Assembly: GCA_025362495.1 (NCBI GenBank) | Contig: JANYGI010000079.1 | Span: 19,138 to 83,137 of the forward strand | Origin: Byssovorax sp. | GTDB taxonomy: Bacteria > Myxococcota_A > Polyangia > Polyangiales > Polyangiaceae | Direction: 5' to 3' | Length of the DNA: 64,000 nt | In this document: one piece after another, positions 26,931-35,521 of the stretch | Layout: the number at the start of each line of letters is the position of its first letter | How positions within the stretch are numbered: position 1 is the stretch's first letter | Position numbers and translations under genes: made by a program | Notes under the pieces: model-generated | Seen by the model: only the letters and a program-made list of their open reading frames with translations | Database searches by the model: none | Told to the model about the DNA's origin: nothing

Positions 26931-27025
26931 TTTGACGTCGACTGACATCCTCCAGGGAGCTGTCGGTGATTTCGTCGAGGTGGGTGGCGCCCGGCGCGCC
27001 CGCATCGGCGAAAAGCACCAGTCTG

Positions 27026-27562
27026 CTACTTGTCCATCATGTGGCACTCGAAGCAGCCGAAGCCCTTCTGCGTGGCCGGATCGTAGGGCGCCTCGCCCTG
27101 CAGCTTCGCCATCTCGGGGACGACCTTCTCCATCATGAACTTGGTCGCGGCGGCCGTCTTGCCCATGTGCTTGGCGAAGTGATCCGCCGGGTTGAGCTTG
27201 ACGATCGAGTCGCTCGGCATGGCGAACTTGCCCTGCTTCGCGCCCGGACCGTGGCAGGTGCCACAGTTCATGTCCTTGTACTGCTCGGCGCTGAACGACT
27301 GGAAGAGGGCCGACATCTTCGGCTGGATGACCGTCTTCATGTGAGTCATCTTCTGCTCGTGACTCATCTTTTCCCAGCCGACGGTGTCGGCCGCGGGCGC
27401 CTTGTCGGCGCCGGCCGCCGGAGCGCCGCTCGCCGCGGGGGCGCCGGTGTCCGCCGGGGGCGCGGCCTTGACGTCCGGCGTCGCCGGACCACACCCGAGG
27501 CTCGCGCTCAGCGCGAAAAATGCAACGATACTGAAACCACCAAGTCGACCGAGAACGTTCAT
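27026..27562 (-). CDS. Diheme c-type cytochrome lipoprotein
   Basis: 178 aa from the ATG at 27562. Lipobox ASLGC, then an Ala/Pro linker. Two haem c attachment motifs are present: CGTCH (about residue 98) and CFECH near the C-terminus. Met and His residues between them (KFAMPSD, HFAKHMG, KFMMEKV) could be distal ligands. The protein should be exported, lipid-anchored and carry two covalent haems, so it likely moves electrons at the envelope. The downstream motif is only five residues from the end, which is unusual but seen in small cytochromes. No oxidase or dehydrogenase gene adjoins it. Confidence 0.85.
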   Translation of the reverse strand: MNVLGRLGGFSIVAFFALSASLGCGPATPDVKAAPPADTGAPAASGAPAAGADKAPAADTVGWEKMSHEQKMTHMKTVIQPKMSALFQSFSAEQYKDMNCGTCHGPGAKQGKFAMPSDSIVKLNPADHFAKHMGKTAAATKFMMEKVVPEMAKLQGEAPYDPATQKGFGCFECHMMDK

Positions 27563-27715
27563 GCGCACGATGATGCCTTGAAATCCGTCCTGGCGTCCAA
27601 TCGATAAGTTCGATGCCGCCGTTCGGATTGCTGGATACCCCCGATGCGGGTTCCGCGACGGCACCCATCCGACTCACCGCCGCTGCGCTTCCGCGGCGCC
27701 GTGGCCTGCCTGGCG

Positions 27716-28142
27716 ATGCGCCTCTCTCCTCGCCTTCGATGCGCACTTCCCCTTGGTTTCTCGGCATTTGCGCTCGCTGCGTCCGGCGGGTGCGTGCTCG
27801 ATCTCACCGGCGATCCGAGCGGTCTCGGCGAGCACCGGCGCGACCGCGAGATCGAGCTCCGGCGGCGGCGAGGGCCGCGGCCCCGCTGAACCGCGCTGCG
27901 GCGACGGCGCGATCACCGCGGGGGAAGCCTGCGCCGACGGCAATGTCAAGGAGGGAGATGGCGGCGACGCGGCCTGTGCGATCGAGTCTGGATACGCGTG
28001 CTCCGGCTCTCCCGGCCTCTGCGGCGACACCCAGGTGCGCGGCTTCGACGTCTGCGACGATGGGAACACCAGAGGCGGGGGACGGCAAAGCGCCGTATCA
28101 TCAAATCGAGATCACCGAGGCGCCCCGAGCGAAAACCGGTGA
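27716..28142 (+). pseudogene. Frameshifted DUF4215 (Cys-rich repeat) lipoprotein remnant
   Basis: The ATG at 27716 opens a signal peptide with lipobox (FALAASGGC) followed by VLDLTGDPSG; this frame stops at 27889. In the next frame the protein continues as a Ser/Gly linker and a degenerate DUF4215 unit: RCGDGAITAGEACADGN, SGYACSGSPGLC, then FDVCDDGNTRGG, after which it decays. The C-G-D-G/C-D-D-G-N/G-Y-x-C pattern matches the intact 12-repeat lipoprotein at 50314. At least one frameshift (about 27820-27850) and loss of several cysteines make it non-functional. Confidence 0.65.
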
Positions 28143-28255
28143 CGGGCGTCACCGCGCGAGCAAGGAAGCGACGCCGGTCGCGAGCGCGCGCCTTGACGTT
28201 TGCCCTGTGAACCGGTCACTCTGGGCCCGGCTCATTTCGGCTGGAGAACAACCTC

Positions 28256-29968
28256 ATGACCACCGCGCTCCGTCGGACAGCTCTCCTCGGCGCCCTCTGC
28301 GCGGCCTCCGCCGGGGCCGGGATTTCGTGTGGATCCGGGGGCTCGACGGCCTCGACGACGACCGGCGCCACCGGCCCGACCGGGACGGGCGGGGCGCCGG
28401 CGACGAGCAGCGCCACCACCGGTCAGGGCGGCTCGGGTGGCACCCTGTTCACCTCGGGGACAGGCTCCAACACCGGTCCTTTCAACGATTTTCCCAAGGA
28501 TCCCGTGGTCGATCTCTCGGCCCCCGCGGGCGCCGCCGGGCTCTTCGGCCCCGCCGGCTCGGGTGATCCGATGGGCGGACCGTGCCTGTTCGAGCCCGAG
28601 CCCGGCACGCTCTTCCCGAGCAACTGGCTCCGTCCGCGCTTCCGCTTCAACGCCGGTCCGAACGAGAACCTCTTCGAGATCCGGCTCCACACTCCAGACG
28701 AGATCGACGATCTCGTGGTCTACACGGCCGGCACCTCGTGGACGATGCCCAAGCCCATGTGGCTCTCCCTGGCGCAGCACGCGACGGGCGGGCCAATCAC
28801 CATGACGGTCCGCGGCGCGCACTACAACGGCACGACGCTCGACGGGGCGCCCGCCGTCGGCACGAGCGGCCCGATGACAATCGCCCCGGCCGAGGCCTCG
28901 GGCGCCATCGTGTACTGGACGACGTCGGGTGGATCGGCGCTGAAAGGCTTCCAGATCGGGGACGAGTCGGTCGGTCCGACGCTGACACCGCAGCAGGCGA
29001 AGATGCCGACGGTCGGCGGCACGGTCACCTGCATTGGTTGTCACACCTCGACGCCGGACGGCCTCTATGCGGCCTTCACGGCGCAGGCCCCGTGGGGCAA
29101 CGCGCTGGCCTCGATCGAGCAAGGCACGGTGGGCGCGCAACCCCCGTTCCTGAGCGTGGGCGCCCTCTCGGCGCTGACGACCTTCGGTGAGCTCGGCATC
29201 CAGACGTACTCCAAGGCCCACTGGAAGAACGGCGATTACACGATGGTGACGCCGTTCGACAAGGGCACCAGCGCCAAGCTGGCCTGGTTCGATCTCCAGG
29301 GCCAGAGCAGCGCCGAGGGCCAGGCCTATGGCTTCCTGAAGCGCGACGGTGACCCGCGCGGCGTAGGCGCGCCGACCTGGAGCCACGATGGCAAGACGGT
29401 GGTTTACGTCTCCACCAACGCCGAGACGACAGGCCGCCTCGACAACGGCGACGCCGATCTCTACGCCGTCCCCTACAACGATCGCGCGGGCGGCACCGCC
29501 GTCCCCGTGCCCGGCGCGTCGGATCCCAACCTGGAAGAGTACTATCCGGCCTTCTCGCCCGACGACGCCATGCTCGCCTTCAACCGGATCCCGAGCAAAA
29601 CCAACATGTACAACGCCGTGAAGGCCGAGGTCTTCGTGATCCCGGCCGCCGGCGGGACGGCGACGCGCATCGCCGCCAACGATCCTGCAGAGTGCGTCGG
29701 CGCGAAGAGCCCTGGCGTCACCAACAGCTGGCCGAAGTGGGCCCCCGAGGGCACTACCGTCAACGGGAAGACGTATTACTGGCTGATTTTTTCCTCGACC
29801 CGAGGCCCGATGGGCAATCCGCAGCTCTACGTGACGGGCGTGGTGACCGAGGCCGGCAAGGTGTCGACGTACTCGGCCCTCTACCTGTGGAATCAGCCCG
29901 AAATGGAGAATAACCACACTCCGGCGTGGGACATCTTCAAGATCCCGGCGGCTCCGCCTCCGCAATAG
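28256..29968 (+). CDS. Propeller lipoprotein with single haem c motif
   Basis: 570 aa; GGAGAACAACCTC precedes the ATG. Signal peptide ends AGAGISC-GS (lipobox-like), then a Gly/Thr/Ser linker to about residue 70. A beta-rich domain follows (LRPRFRFNAGPNENLFEIRL). One CIGCH haem motif sits near residue 260 in VTCIGCHTSTPDGLYAAF. The second half carries PD40/TolB-like blades (APTWSHDGKTVVYVST, YYPAFSPDDAMLAFNRIP, PKWAPEG). A single covalent haem beside a propeller suggests a redox or sensing role outside the cell. Family known to me only as recurring in myxobacteria; function unknown. Confidence 0.75.
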   Translation: MTTALRRTALLGALCAASAGAGISCGSGGSTASTTTGATGPTGTGGAPATSSATTGQGGSGGTLFTSGTGSNTGPFNDFPKDPVVDLSAPAGAAGLFGPAGSGDPMGGPCLFEPEPGTLFPSNWLRPRFRFNAGPNENLFEIRLHTPDEIDDLVVYTAGTSWTMPKPMWLSLAQHATGGPITMTVRGAHYNGTTLDGAPAVGTSGPMTIAPAEASGAIVYWTTSGGSALKGFQIGDESVGPTLTPQQAKMPTVGGTVTCIGCHTSTPDGLYAAFTAQAPWGNALASIEQGTVGAQPPFLSVGALSALTTFGELGIQTYSKAHWKNGDYTMVTPFDKGTSAKLAWFDLQGQSSAEGQAYGFLKRDGDPRGVGAPTWSHDGKTVVYVSTNAETTGRLDNGDADLYAVPYNDRAGGTAVPVPGASDPNLEEYYPAFSPDDAMLAFNRIPSKTNMYNAVKAEVFVIPAAGGTATRIAANDPAECVGAKSPGVTNSWPKWAPEGTTVNGKTYYWLIFSSTRGPMGNPQLYVTGVVTEAGKVSTYSALYLWNQPEMENNHTPAWDIFKIPAAPPPQ

Positions 29969-29981
29969 GTGGCCAGATAGC

Positions 29982-32900
29982 GTGATCACGGGCGGTCGAT
30001 CTCCCGTATCCTCCCCGCCCCCCGTGCCTCCCGTGCCTCGCCTGCTTCTCACCTCGCCCATCGCTTCGGAGCGCCTCGCGCGGGCCGAGGCGTGGCTCGC
30101 GGCGCGGCCCCGGGGCGAAGAGGTATTGATCCTCGGGGCGTCGCAGGAATCCGCGACGGATCTCACGCGGCGCGTGGCGAAGCAGCACGGGCCTTCGTTC
30201 GGGTGGTATCGCGCGACGCTGGGGCGCGCGGCGGCGGCGCTCGCGGCGCCCGAGCTGGCGGCGCGCGGGATCGCGGCGGCAGGGGCGCTCGCGCTCGAGG
30301 CGATCTGCGCGCGCGTGGTCGACAGGTTGAGCCGCAGCGGCGAGCTCGGGCGGCTCGCGGCGGCGGCTGATTTCCCCAACTTGCCACGCGCGCTGGCGCG
30401 GACGATCGGCGAGATACGCCTCGCCGGGCTCGATCCAGCGCGCCTGCGCGGCGAGGGAACAGAAGGGCTCGCGCGCATCCACGCGGCGTACGAGGCCGAG
30501 CTCGGGCTCGCGAAGATCGCCGATCGCGCCTTGATTTTGCGGCTCGCGACCGACGTGGTCAACGGCGTCAACGGTGTTGACGATAGGACACGAACGCTCG
30601 GCGCGGCCTCGGGGCTGGGGCCGATCGTGGGGCATCCGCTCCTGATCGTCGACGTGGCGGTGACGACGGCGCTGGAGCGCGAGCTCGTGGCGGCGCTGTC
30701 GCGGCGCGCGCCCGACGTGCTCGCGACGGTGCCCGCCGGCGACGAGCAATCGCTGCGGTACCTGCGCGAGGCGCTGGGCGTGGCGGCGGAGGCGGCGTCG
30801 ATTACCATCGACGATCCGGCGCGCGCGCCGTCGCTGCGGCGCCTGCAAACGTACCTGTTCGCCGAGGGGCCGGCGCCGATTGGCACGCTCGATCGCGAGG
30901 TCACGTTCCTCTCGGCGCCGGGCGAGAGCCGCGAGTGCGTGGAGCTTTCGCGCCTGGCGCAGCAGGAGGCCGCGCGCGGCGTGCCGTTCGATCGGATGGC
31001 CATCCTGCTGCGCGCGCCGCAGCCCTACCGCGCGCACCTGGAAGAATCGCTGCGCCGCGCGGGGATTCCGGCCCATTTCGCGCGAGGGAGCGTGCGGCCC
31101 GACGCCGGCGGTCGGGCCTTCGTGGCGCTGCTCGCGTGCGGCGCGGAGAAGCTCTCGGCGCGGCGCTTCGCCGAGTATCTCTCGCTCGGCCAGCTCCCCG
31201 ATCCGACGATCGAAGGCGCGCCTCCGCAGGCGATCCCCGAGGTCGACAGGTGGGTGCCGCCCGACGACGAGATCGTCCGCACGGCCGTGGTGCGCGGCGC
31301 CTCGTTCGACGCGCTCGACGGGCCGATCGCCGAGGAAGAGCGCTTCGTCGCCGCGGGGCCGCCGTCGCTCGCGCCGGTGACGATGACGGGCAGCGTGGCC
31401 GCGCCGCGCCGCTGGGAGCAGCTCTTGATCGAGTCGGCGGTGCTCGGCGGGCTCGACCGCTGGAGCGCGCGCCTCGACGGCCTGCACCGGAAGCTGACGA
31501 AAGAGCTCGAGGGCCTCGACGGCAACGAGCCGCTGCAAGATCGGGTGCGCAAGAGCCTCGTCGATCTCGGGGCGCTGCGTCGCTTCGCGCTGCCGCTGCT
31601 GCAGGAGCTCGCGCTCTTGCCCGCGCGCGCGACGTGGGGCGAGTGGACGACGCGGCTCACGGGGCTGGCGACGCGGGCGCTGCGCAAGCCCGATCGCGTG
31701 CTCGCCGCGCTGGCCGAGCTCGGCCCGATGGCCGCGGTGGGGCCGGTGACGCTCGACGAGATCAGGCGTGTTTTAGGCCGCAGGTTGACCGATCTCGTGG
31801 TGCTGCCAGAGGCGCGCGCGGCGGGCCACATCTTCGTCGCGCCCGTCGACGCGGCGCGCGGCCTGACGTTCGACGTGGTGTTCGTGCCCGGCCTCGCGGA
31901 GAAGATCTTCCCGCAGAAGGTCAGCGAGGATCCGATCCTGCTCGATCGCGCGCGCCGCGCGCTCGGGCTCGCCACCAACGAGCAGCGCGTCGAGCAAGAG
32001 CGCCTTTCGCTGCGCCTCGCGGTCGGCGCGGCGCGCGAGCGGATCGTGCTCTCGTACCCGCGCGTCGACATGGATCAGTCGCGCCCGCGCGTGCCGTCGT
32101 TCTACGGGCTCGAGGTGATCCGCGCGGCCGAGGGGAAGCTCCCCGGCTTCGACGAGCTGGCGCGTCGCGCCGAGCTCCACGGCGGCGCGGCGCGCATCGG
32201 CTGGCCCGCGCCGGCGCGGCTGCATGACGCGATCGATGATGCCGAGTACGATCTGGCGCTCCTGGAGACGCTGTTTCACCGCCCCGAGGCCGAGACGGTG
32301 GGGAGCGCTCATTATCTCCTCGGCGCCAATCCGCACCTGGCGCGCGCTCTCCGCTTCCGGGCGCGCCGCTGGAACGTGAAGAAGTGGATGAGCTCCGATG
32401 GCCTGATTGATCCGGGCGCGGCGGCCAGAGCCGCGCTGAGCCGGCATTCGCTCGCGAACAGGGCTTATTCGGCGACTGCCCTCCAGACGTTCTCGACGTG
32501 TCCTTACAAATTCCTGCTCTACGCCGTTCACCGGCTGACGCCGCGCGAGGCGCCGGAGCCGATCGAAGAGCTGGGGCCGCGCGAGAGGGGCGCTCTCGTC
32601 CACGAGGTGCTCCACGAGGTGCTCGACGCGCTCCGCGCCGAGGGGGCGCTCCCGATCACGCGGGAGAACCTCGACGTGGCGAGGCGCCGCCTCGATACGG
32701 TGCTGGCGCGAACCGCAGAACGCTACAGGGACGAGCTGGCGCCGGCGATCGAGCGCGTCTGGAAGGACGGTATCGACTCGGTGCTCGCTGATCTGCGCGA
32801 GTGGCTGCGTCGCGCCGCGGACGACGGCGCCTGGACGCCGCGCCGATTCGAGCTCTCGTTCGGCCTGCGCGACCGTGAATCGCGGGATCCGTCGAGCACG

Positions 32901-33380
32901 GAGGCCTCGGTCGACCTCGACTGCGGTATCCGCCTGCGCGGCTCGATTGACCTCGTCGAGGAGGACGCGAGCGGGGCGCTCCGCGCGACCGACTACAGGA
33001 CCGGCCCCGCCCAGGTGAGCGGCGGCGCCGCCATCGTGAATGGGGGGCGAACACTGCAGCCGGTGCTGTACGCGCTGGCGCTGGAGAAGCTGTTCCCCGA
33101 GGCGCGAGTCGAGGCCGGGAGGCTCTATTACTGCACGTCGGCCGGCGGCTTCGAGGCCACGCCGATAACGCTGGACGAGCCGGCGCGGCGAGCGGCGGAT
33201 ACGGTGGCCAAGGTGATCGGCAAGGCGCTCTCGGAGGGCTTCTTGCCCGCGGCGCCCGACGCGGGAGCCTGCGAGTACTGCGAATACCGGAGCGTGTGCG
33301 GGCCGTACGAGGAGCTGCGGACCGGGAGGAAGAGCCCGGAGCGGCTCCACGATCTGAGAGCGCTGCGGAAGCTGGTTTGA
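29982..33380 (+). CDS. addB: AddB-like helicase/nuclease subunit with 4Fe-4S-type cysteines
   Basis: 1132 aa from GTG at 29982; GTGs at 30024 and 30033 are also possible. Layout matches AddB/RexB-type proteins: an N-terminal inactivated helicase part, and a C-terminal RecB-like nuclease. Nuclease motifs: YSATALQTFSTCPYKF with the first cluster Cys (840), GALVHEVLHEVLD (GxxxH), LRGSIDLVEED, ATDYRTG (Asp 1004), LQPVLYALALE, and CEYCEYRSVC (Cys 1097, 1100, 1106) completing the iron-sulphur set. The catalytic Lys of DYKTG is Arg 1006 (AGG). With AddA it would process double-strand ends for RecA. The AddA-like gene is 4.9 kb downstream, not adjacent. Confidence 0.8.
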   Translation: MITGGRSPVSSPPPVPPVPRLLLTSPIASERLARAEAWLAARPRGEEVLILGASQESATDLTRRVAKQHGPSFGWYRATLGRAAAALAAPELAARGIAAAGALALEAICARVVDRLSRSGELGRLAAAADFPNLPRALARTIGEIRLAGLDPARLRGEGTEGLARIHAAYEAELGLAKIADRALILRLATDVVNGVNGVDDRTRTLGAASGLGPIVGHPLLIVDVAVTTALERELVAALSRRAPDVLATVPAGDEQSLRYLREALGVAAEAASITIDDPARAPSLRRLQTYLFAEGPAPIGTLDREVTFLSAPGESRECVELSRLAQQEAARGVPFDRMAILLRAPQPYRAHLEESLRRAGIPAHFARGSVRPDAGGRAFVALLACGAEKLSARRFAEYLSLGQLPDPTIEGAPPQAIPEVDRWVPPDDEIVRTAVVRGASFDALDGPIAEEERFVAAGPPSLAPVTMTGSVAAPRRWEQLLIESAVLGGLDRWSARLDGLHRKLTKELEGLDGNEPLQDRVRKSLVDLGALRRFALPLLQELALLPARATWGEWTTRLTGLATRALRKPDRVLAALAELGPMAAVGPVTLDEIRRVLGRRLTDLVVLPEARAAGHIFVAPVDAARGLTFDVVFVPGLAEKIFPQKVSEDPILLDRARRALGLATNEQRVEQERLSLRLAVGAARERIVLSYPRVDMDQSRPRVPSFYGLEVIRAAEGKLPGFDELARRAELHGGAARIGWPAPARLHDAIDDAEYDLALLETLFHRPEAETVGSAHYLLGANPHLARALRFRARRWNVKKWMSSDGLIDPGAAARAALSRHSLANRAYSATALQTFSTCPYKFLLYAVHRLTPREAPEPIEELGPRERGALVHEVLHEVLDALRAEGALPITRENLDVARRRLDTVLARTAERYRDELAPAIERVWKDGIDSVLADLREWLRRAADDGAWTPRRFELSFGLRDRESRDPSSTEASVDLDCGIRLRGSIDLVEEDASGALRATDYRTGPAQVSGGAAIVNGGRTLQPVLYALALEKLFPEARVEAGRLYYCTSAGGFEATPITLDEPARRAADTVAKVIGKALSEGFLPAAPDAGACEYCEYRSVCGPYEELRTGRKSPERLHDLRALRKLV

Positions 33381-33396
33381 ACGGGCGACCGGCGAT

Positions 33397-34164
33397 TCAG
33401 CCGGGCGGCAGCCGGATCCGCGCCAGGACGCCGGCGTGATCCGATCCGGCAAAGGGCGCTCGTATGGCCTCCACGATCTGCCACCCTTCGCCGAGCTGCA
33501 CGAAGACATAGTCAATCCGCGTCACCGGCGCGACCGAGGGCCAGGTTGCGCCGGCCTCACCTGGATGAAGGGCGCTCCACGCGTCGGTCCAGGTGGCCTG
33601 GATGGCGCGGATCGGCTCCTCGCGCGGCGTGGCGTTGAAGTCGCCGAGGAGCACCGCGCCGGCGCTTCCAGAGGCTTTGCGGCCCTCTTCGGCGAAGGTG
33701 AGCACCTCGTGGACGGTGCGCGCGCGGGCTCGCTTCGAGATGGGGAGATGGGTCACGAAGACGTCGATCACCGCGCCCCGGAACCGGACTTGCGTCCTCG
33801 CGACCAAGCGCTGCGTGACGCGGTCGAGGGCGTCGTCGGGATCGAGCGAGAGCCGCTCGGTGGCGTGATCGATCACCTCGAGATCGTCGCGGCAGAGGAG
33901 CGCCACGCCTTCACAAGCGCCGTCCGCGCCGACGTGCGATGGCCAGAAGAAGGGCTGGTAGCCGCCTGCGCGCCGGGCGAGCGAGTGCGCCTGGCCTTCG
34001 AGGCCAGAGGGCGAGGCCGCGCGGATCTCCTGCATGCCGAGGACCGCGGGCGCGCGCTCGGCGAGGAGGCGGGCGAGGCGCTCTTCGCGACGGCGCCACA
34101 GCGGCGCGCCACCCCACGCGTTCTGCGTCATCGCGAGGAAGTCGGAGGCGGACGGGACGATCAT
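33397..34164 (-). CDS. Endonuclease/exonuclease/phosphatase (EEP) family protein
   Basis: 255 aa from the ATG at 34164. The EEP fold (DNase I/ExoIII/sphingomyelinase) is shown by TQNAWGG, VLGMQEIRA (metal-binding Glu), VDVFVTHLPI-like strand, AVLLGDFNATP (Asp/Asn pair), TRIDYVFV and the terminal SDHAGVLARI His. No signal peptide. Substrate cannot be told: DNA, phosphoinositide-like or other phosphodiester. It ends 16 bp from the addB stop on the opposite strand. Position next to a repair nuclease is suggestive only. Confidence 0.85.
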   Translation of the reverse strand: MIVPSASDFLAMTQNAWGGAPLWRRREERLARLLAERAPAVLGMQEIRAASPSGLEGQAHSLARRAGGYQPFFWPSHVGADGACEGVALLCRDDLEVIDHATERLSLDPDDALDRVTQRLVARTQVRFRGAVIDVFVTHLPISKRARARTVHEVLTFAEEGRKASGSAGAVLLGDFNATPREEPIRAIQATWTDAWSALHPGEAGATWPSVAPVTRIDYVFVQLGEGWQIVEAIRAPFAGSDHAGVLARIRLPPG

Positions 34165-34219
34165 CGGCCGCAGCGTAGCAGCGTCGATCGCGGGCGTACG
34201 CGGGCGACGCCGCGGTCGC

Positions 34220-34723
34220 TCAATCCCAGCGGCGCGCGAGGATCTCGCGCATCCGCTCGACGCGGAGAGCGCGCTCGAGGCGCTTGTCGCCCCAGCCATG
34301 GAGGAGCGCGGGCAAGGCCTGGCGCGTGAGCGCGAGCAGGGCGCGGCGGCGCACCTCGGACTCGACCCTTCCCTCGACGAAGATCTGCGCGAAGGCCAGC
34401 GCGAGGATGGCCTCGTCGCGCGTGAGCAGGCTGAACTCGTCGTCCTCGCCGATGGCCTGGACCTCGGCCTCGCTCACCACGTCCCAGCTGTCGTTGGCGA
34501 CCTCCCAGCGGGCGAGGATCTCGTCGAGCACGGCGACGACGCGGCCGCGCGGATCGACCTCGCGCGCGTCGCGGAGCGCCTCGAGGATGTCGCGACCGGT
34601 GTCGCCGCCGAGCGGGGAACCGAGGTCGCCCGCGTCCCAGAAGAAGGCGTCGGTGAGGGCCTCGATGGCCCTGGCGTGGGCGTCGTCGCGGGTGAGCTCG
34701 TGCGGTTCGTGTTCCTCGACCAT
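34220..34723 (-). CDS. Hypothetical helical protein
   Basis: 167 aa, soluble and acidic, almost entirely predicted helical by eye (DDAHARAIEALTDAFF, RVVAVLDEILARW, AILALAFAQIFVEG, RRRALLALTRQALP). No cofactor, metal or nucleotide motif. It lies 55 bp upstream of the EEP gene on the same strand and may be its operon partner. I recognise no family. Confidence 0.6.
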   Translation of the reverse strand: MVEEHEPHELTRDDAHARAIEALTDAFFWDAGDLGSPLGGDTGRDILEALRDAREVDPRGRVVAVLDEILARWEVANDSWDVVSEAEVQAIGEDDEFSLLTRDEAILALAFAQIFVEGRVESEVRRRALLALTRQALPALLHGWGDKRLERALRVERMREILARRWD

Positions 34724-34875
34724 GCTCTCGATCCTCGGTGCGCTCCGGGCGGGGGCGCCGTTGCTCCTCGGAGATGCACTATCGACTTCTCGCGCTTTGT
34801 AAAGCTCGGAAACGCGGCCCGCACGCGCCCAGCTGCCGCCGCGACGCGTCGCGGAAATGCGCTATGCTCGGGCGC

Positions 34876-35370
34876 ATGTATCGCGACGAAGGCGAGGCAG
34901 CGCGGCTCCGGATTGCCACTCTCGAAGCCAAGCTCGCCGAGCGCGACGCGGCCCTCGAGGCGCGGGACGCCGAGCTTCGCGAGCTCGGCGCGCAGGTCGG
35001 GCGCTTGCAGCCGGAGGGGCCCGCGCCGCGGCGCTTGTGGCCAATCCTGGCGGGGGCGATGGCGCTCCTCGTCGGCGCGAACGCCCTCGTGTTCCGCGGG
35101 ATGCGGCCGCGCGCGGAGGGGGGCTCCGGGCGTCACGCGATCGAGCCGCGGACGACGACCGGCGTGGTGGCCTGCGACGAGTACCTGTTCCGCGTCGAGC
35201 TCTGCCTGAGCCGCCTCGAGCCAGGCGTGCGCGACTCGCTGTCGAGCTCGCTCCACGCGACGCGCGACGGCTGGTGGGCCGCCGGCGCGACGGTGGGCGG
35301 GCGCGAGAAGCTCGCGGTCACCTGCGAGCAGGCGCTCGACGCGCTGGCGCAGAACCCGCTCTGCGACTGA
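34876..35370 (+). CDS. Coiled-coil, single-pass membrane protein with four-Cys domain
   Basis: 164 aa from the ATG at 34876; an ATG nine bases earlier is also possible. Residues 1-45 are a charged coiled coil (ARLRIATLEAKLAERDAALE). A transmembrane helix follows (LWPILAGAMALLVGANAL). The C-terminal ~75 residues contain four cysteines in a spaced helical pattern (VACDEYLFRVELCLSR, TCEQALDALAQNPLCD), a small domain seen at the ends of many myxobacterial membrane proteins. Probably membrane-anchored with the Cys domain in the periplasm. Function unknown. Confidence 0.65.
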   Translation: MYRDEGEAARLRIATLEAKLAERDAALEARDAELRELGAQVGRLQPEGPAPRRLWPILAGAMALLVGANALVFRGMRPRAEGGSGRHAIEPRTTTGVVACDEYLFRVELCLSRLEPGVRDSLSSSLHATRDGWWAAGATVGGREKLAVTCEQALDALAQNPLCD

Positions 35371-35410
35371 ATTTCGCGGGGAAGTGATCGAGCGCGGGCG
35401 AGCCCGCGGA

Positions 35411-35443
35411 GGCGCCGCGACGAAGAATTCGCTTCGCGGCGCC
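35411..35443. terminator. GC-rich hairpin, terminator-like without U-tract
   Basis: GGCGCCGCGA (35411-35420) pairs with TCGCGGCGCC (35434-35443) around a 13-base loop that adds AAG/CTT pairs. It lies between the stop at 35370 and the kinase start at 35522. No T-run follows on either strand, so it could be a Rho-assisted terminator or an mRNA structure. Confidence 0.4.
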
Positions 35444-35521
35444 GACTGATCCAGGATCGCCGGGTTGTGACCATGGCTTGACGGGTCGCCCGCGCTCGCG
35501 TTCCATTCGGAGCGGGCTGCG

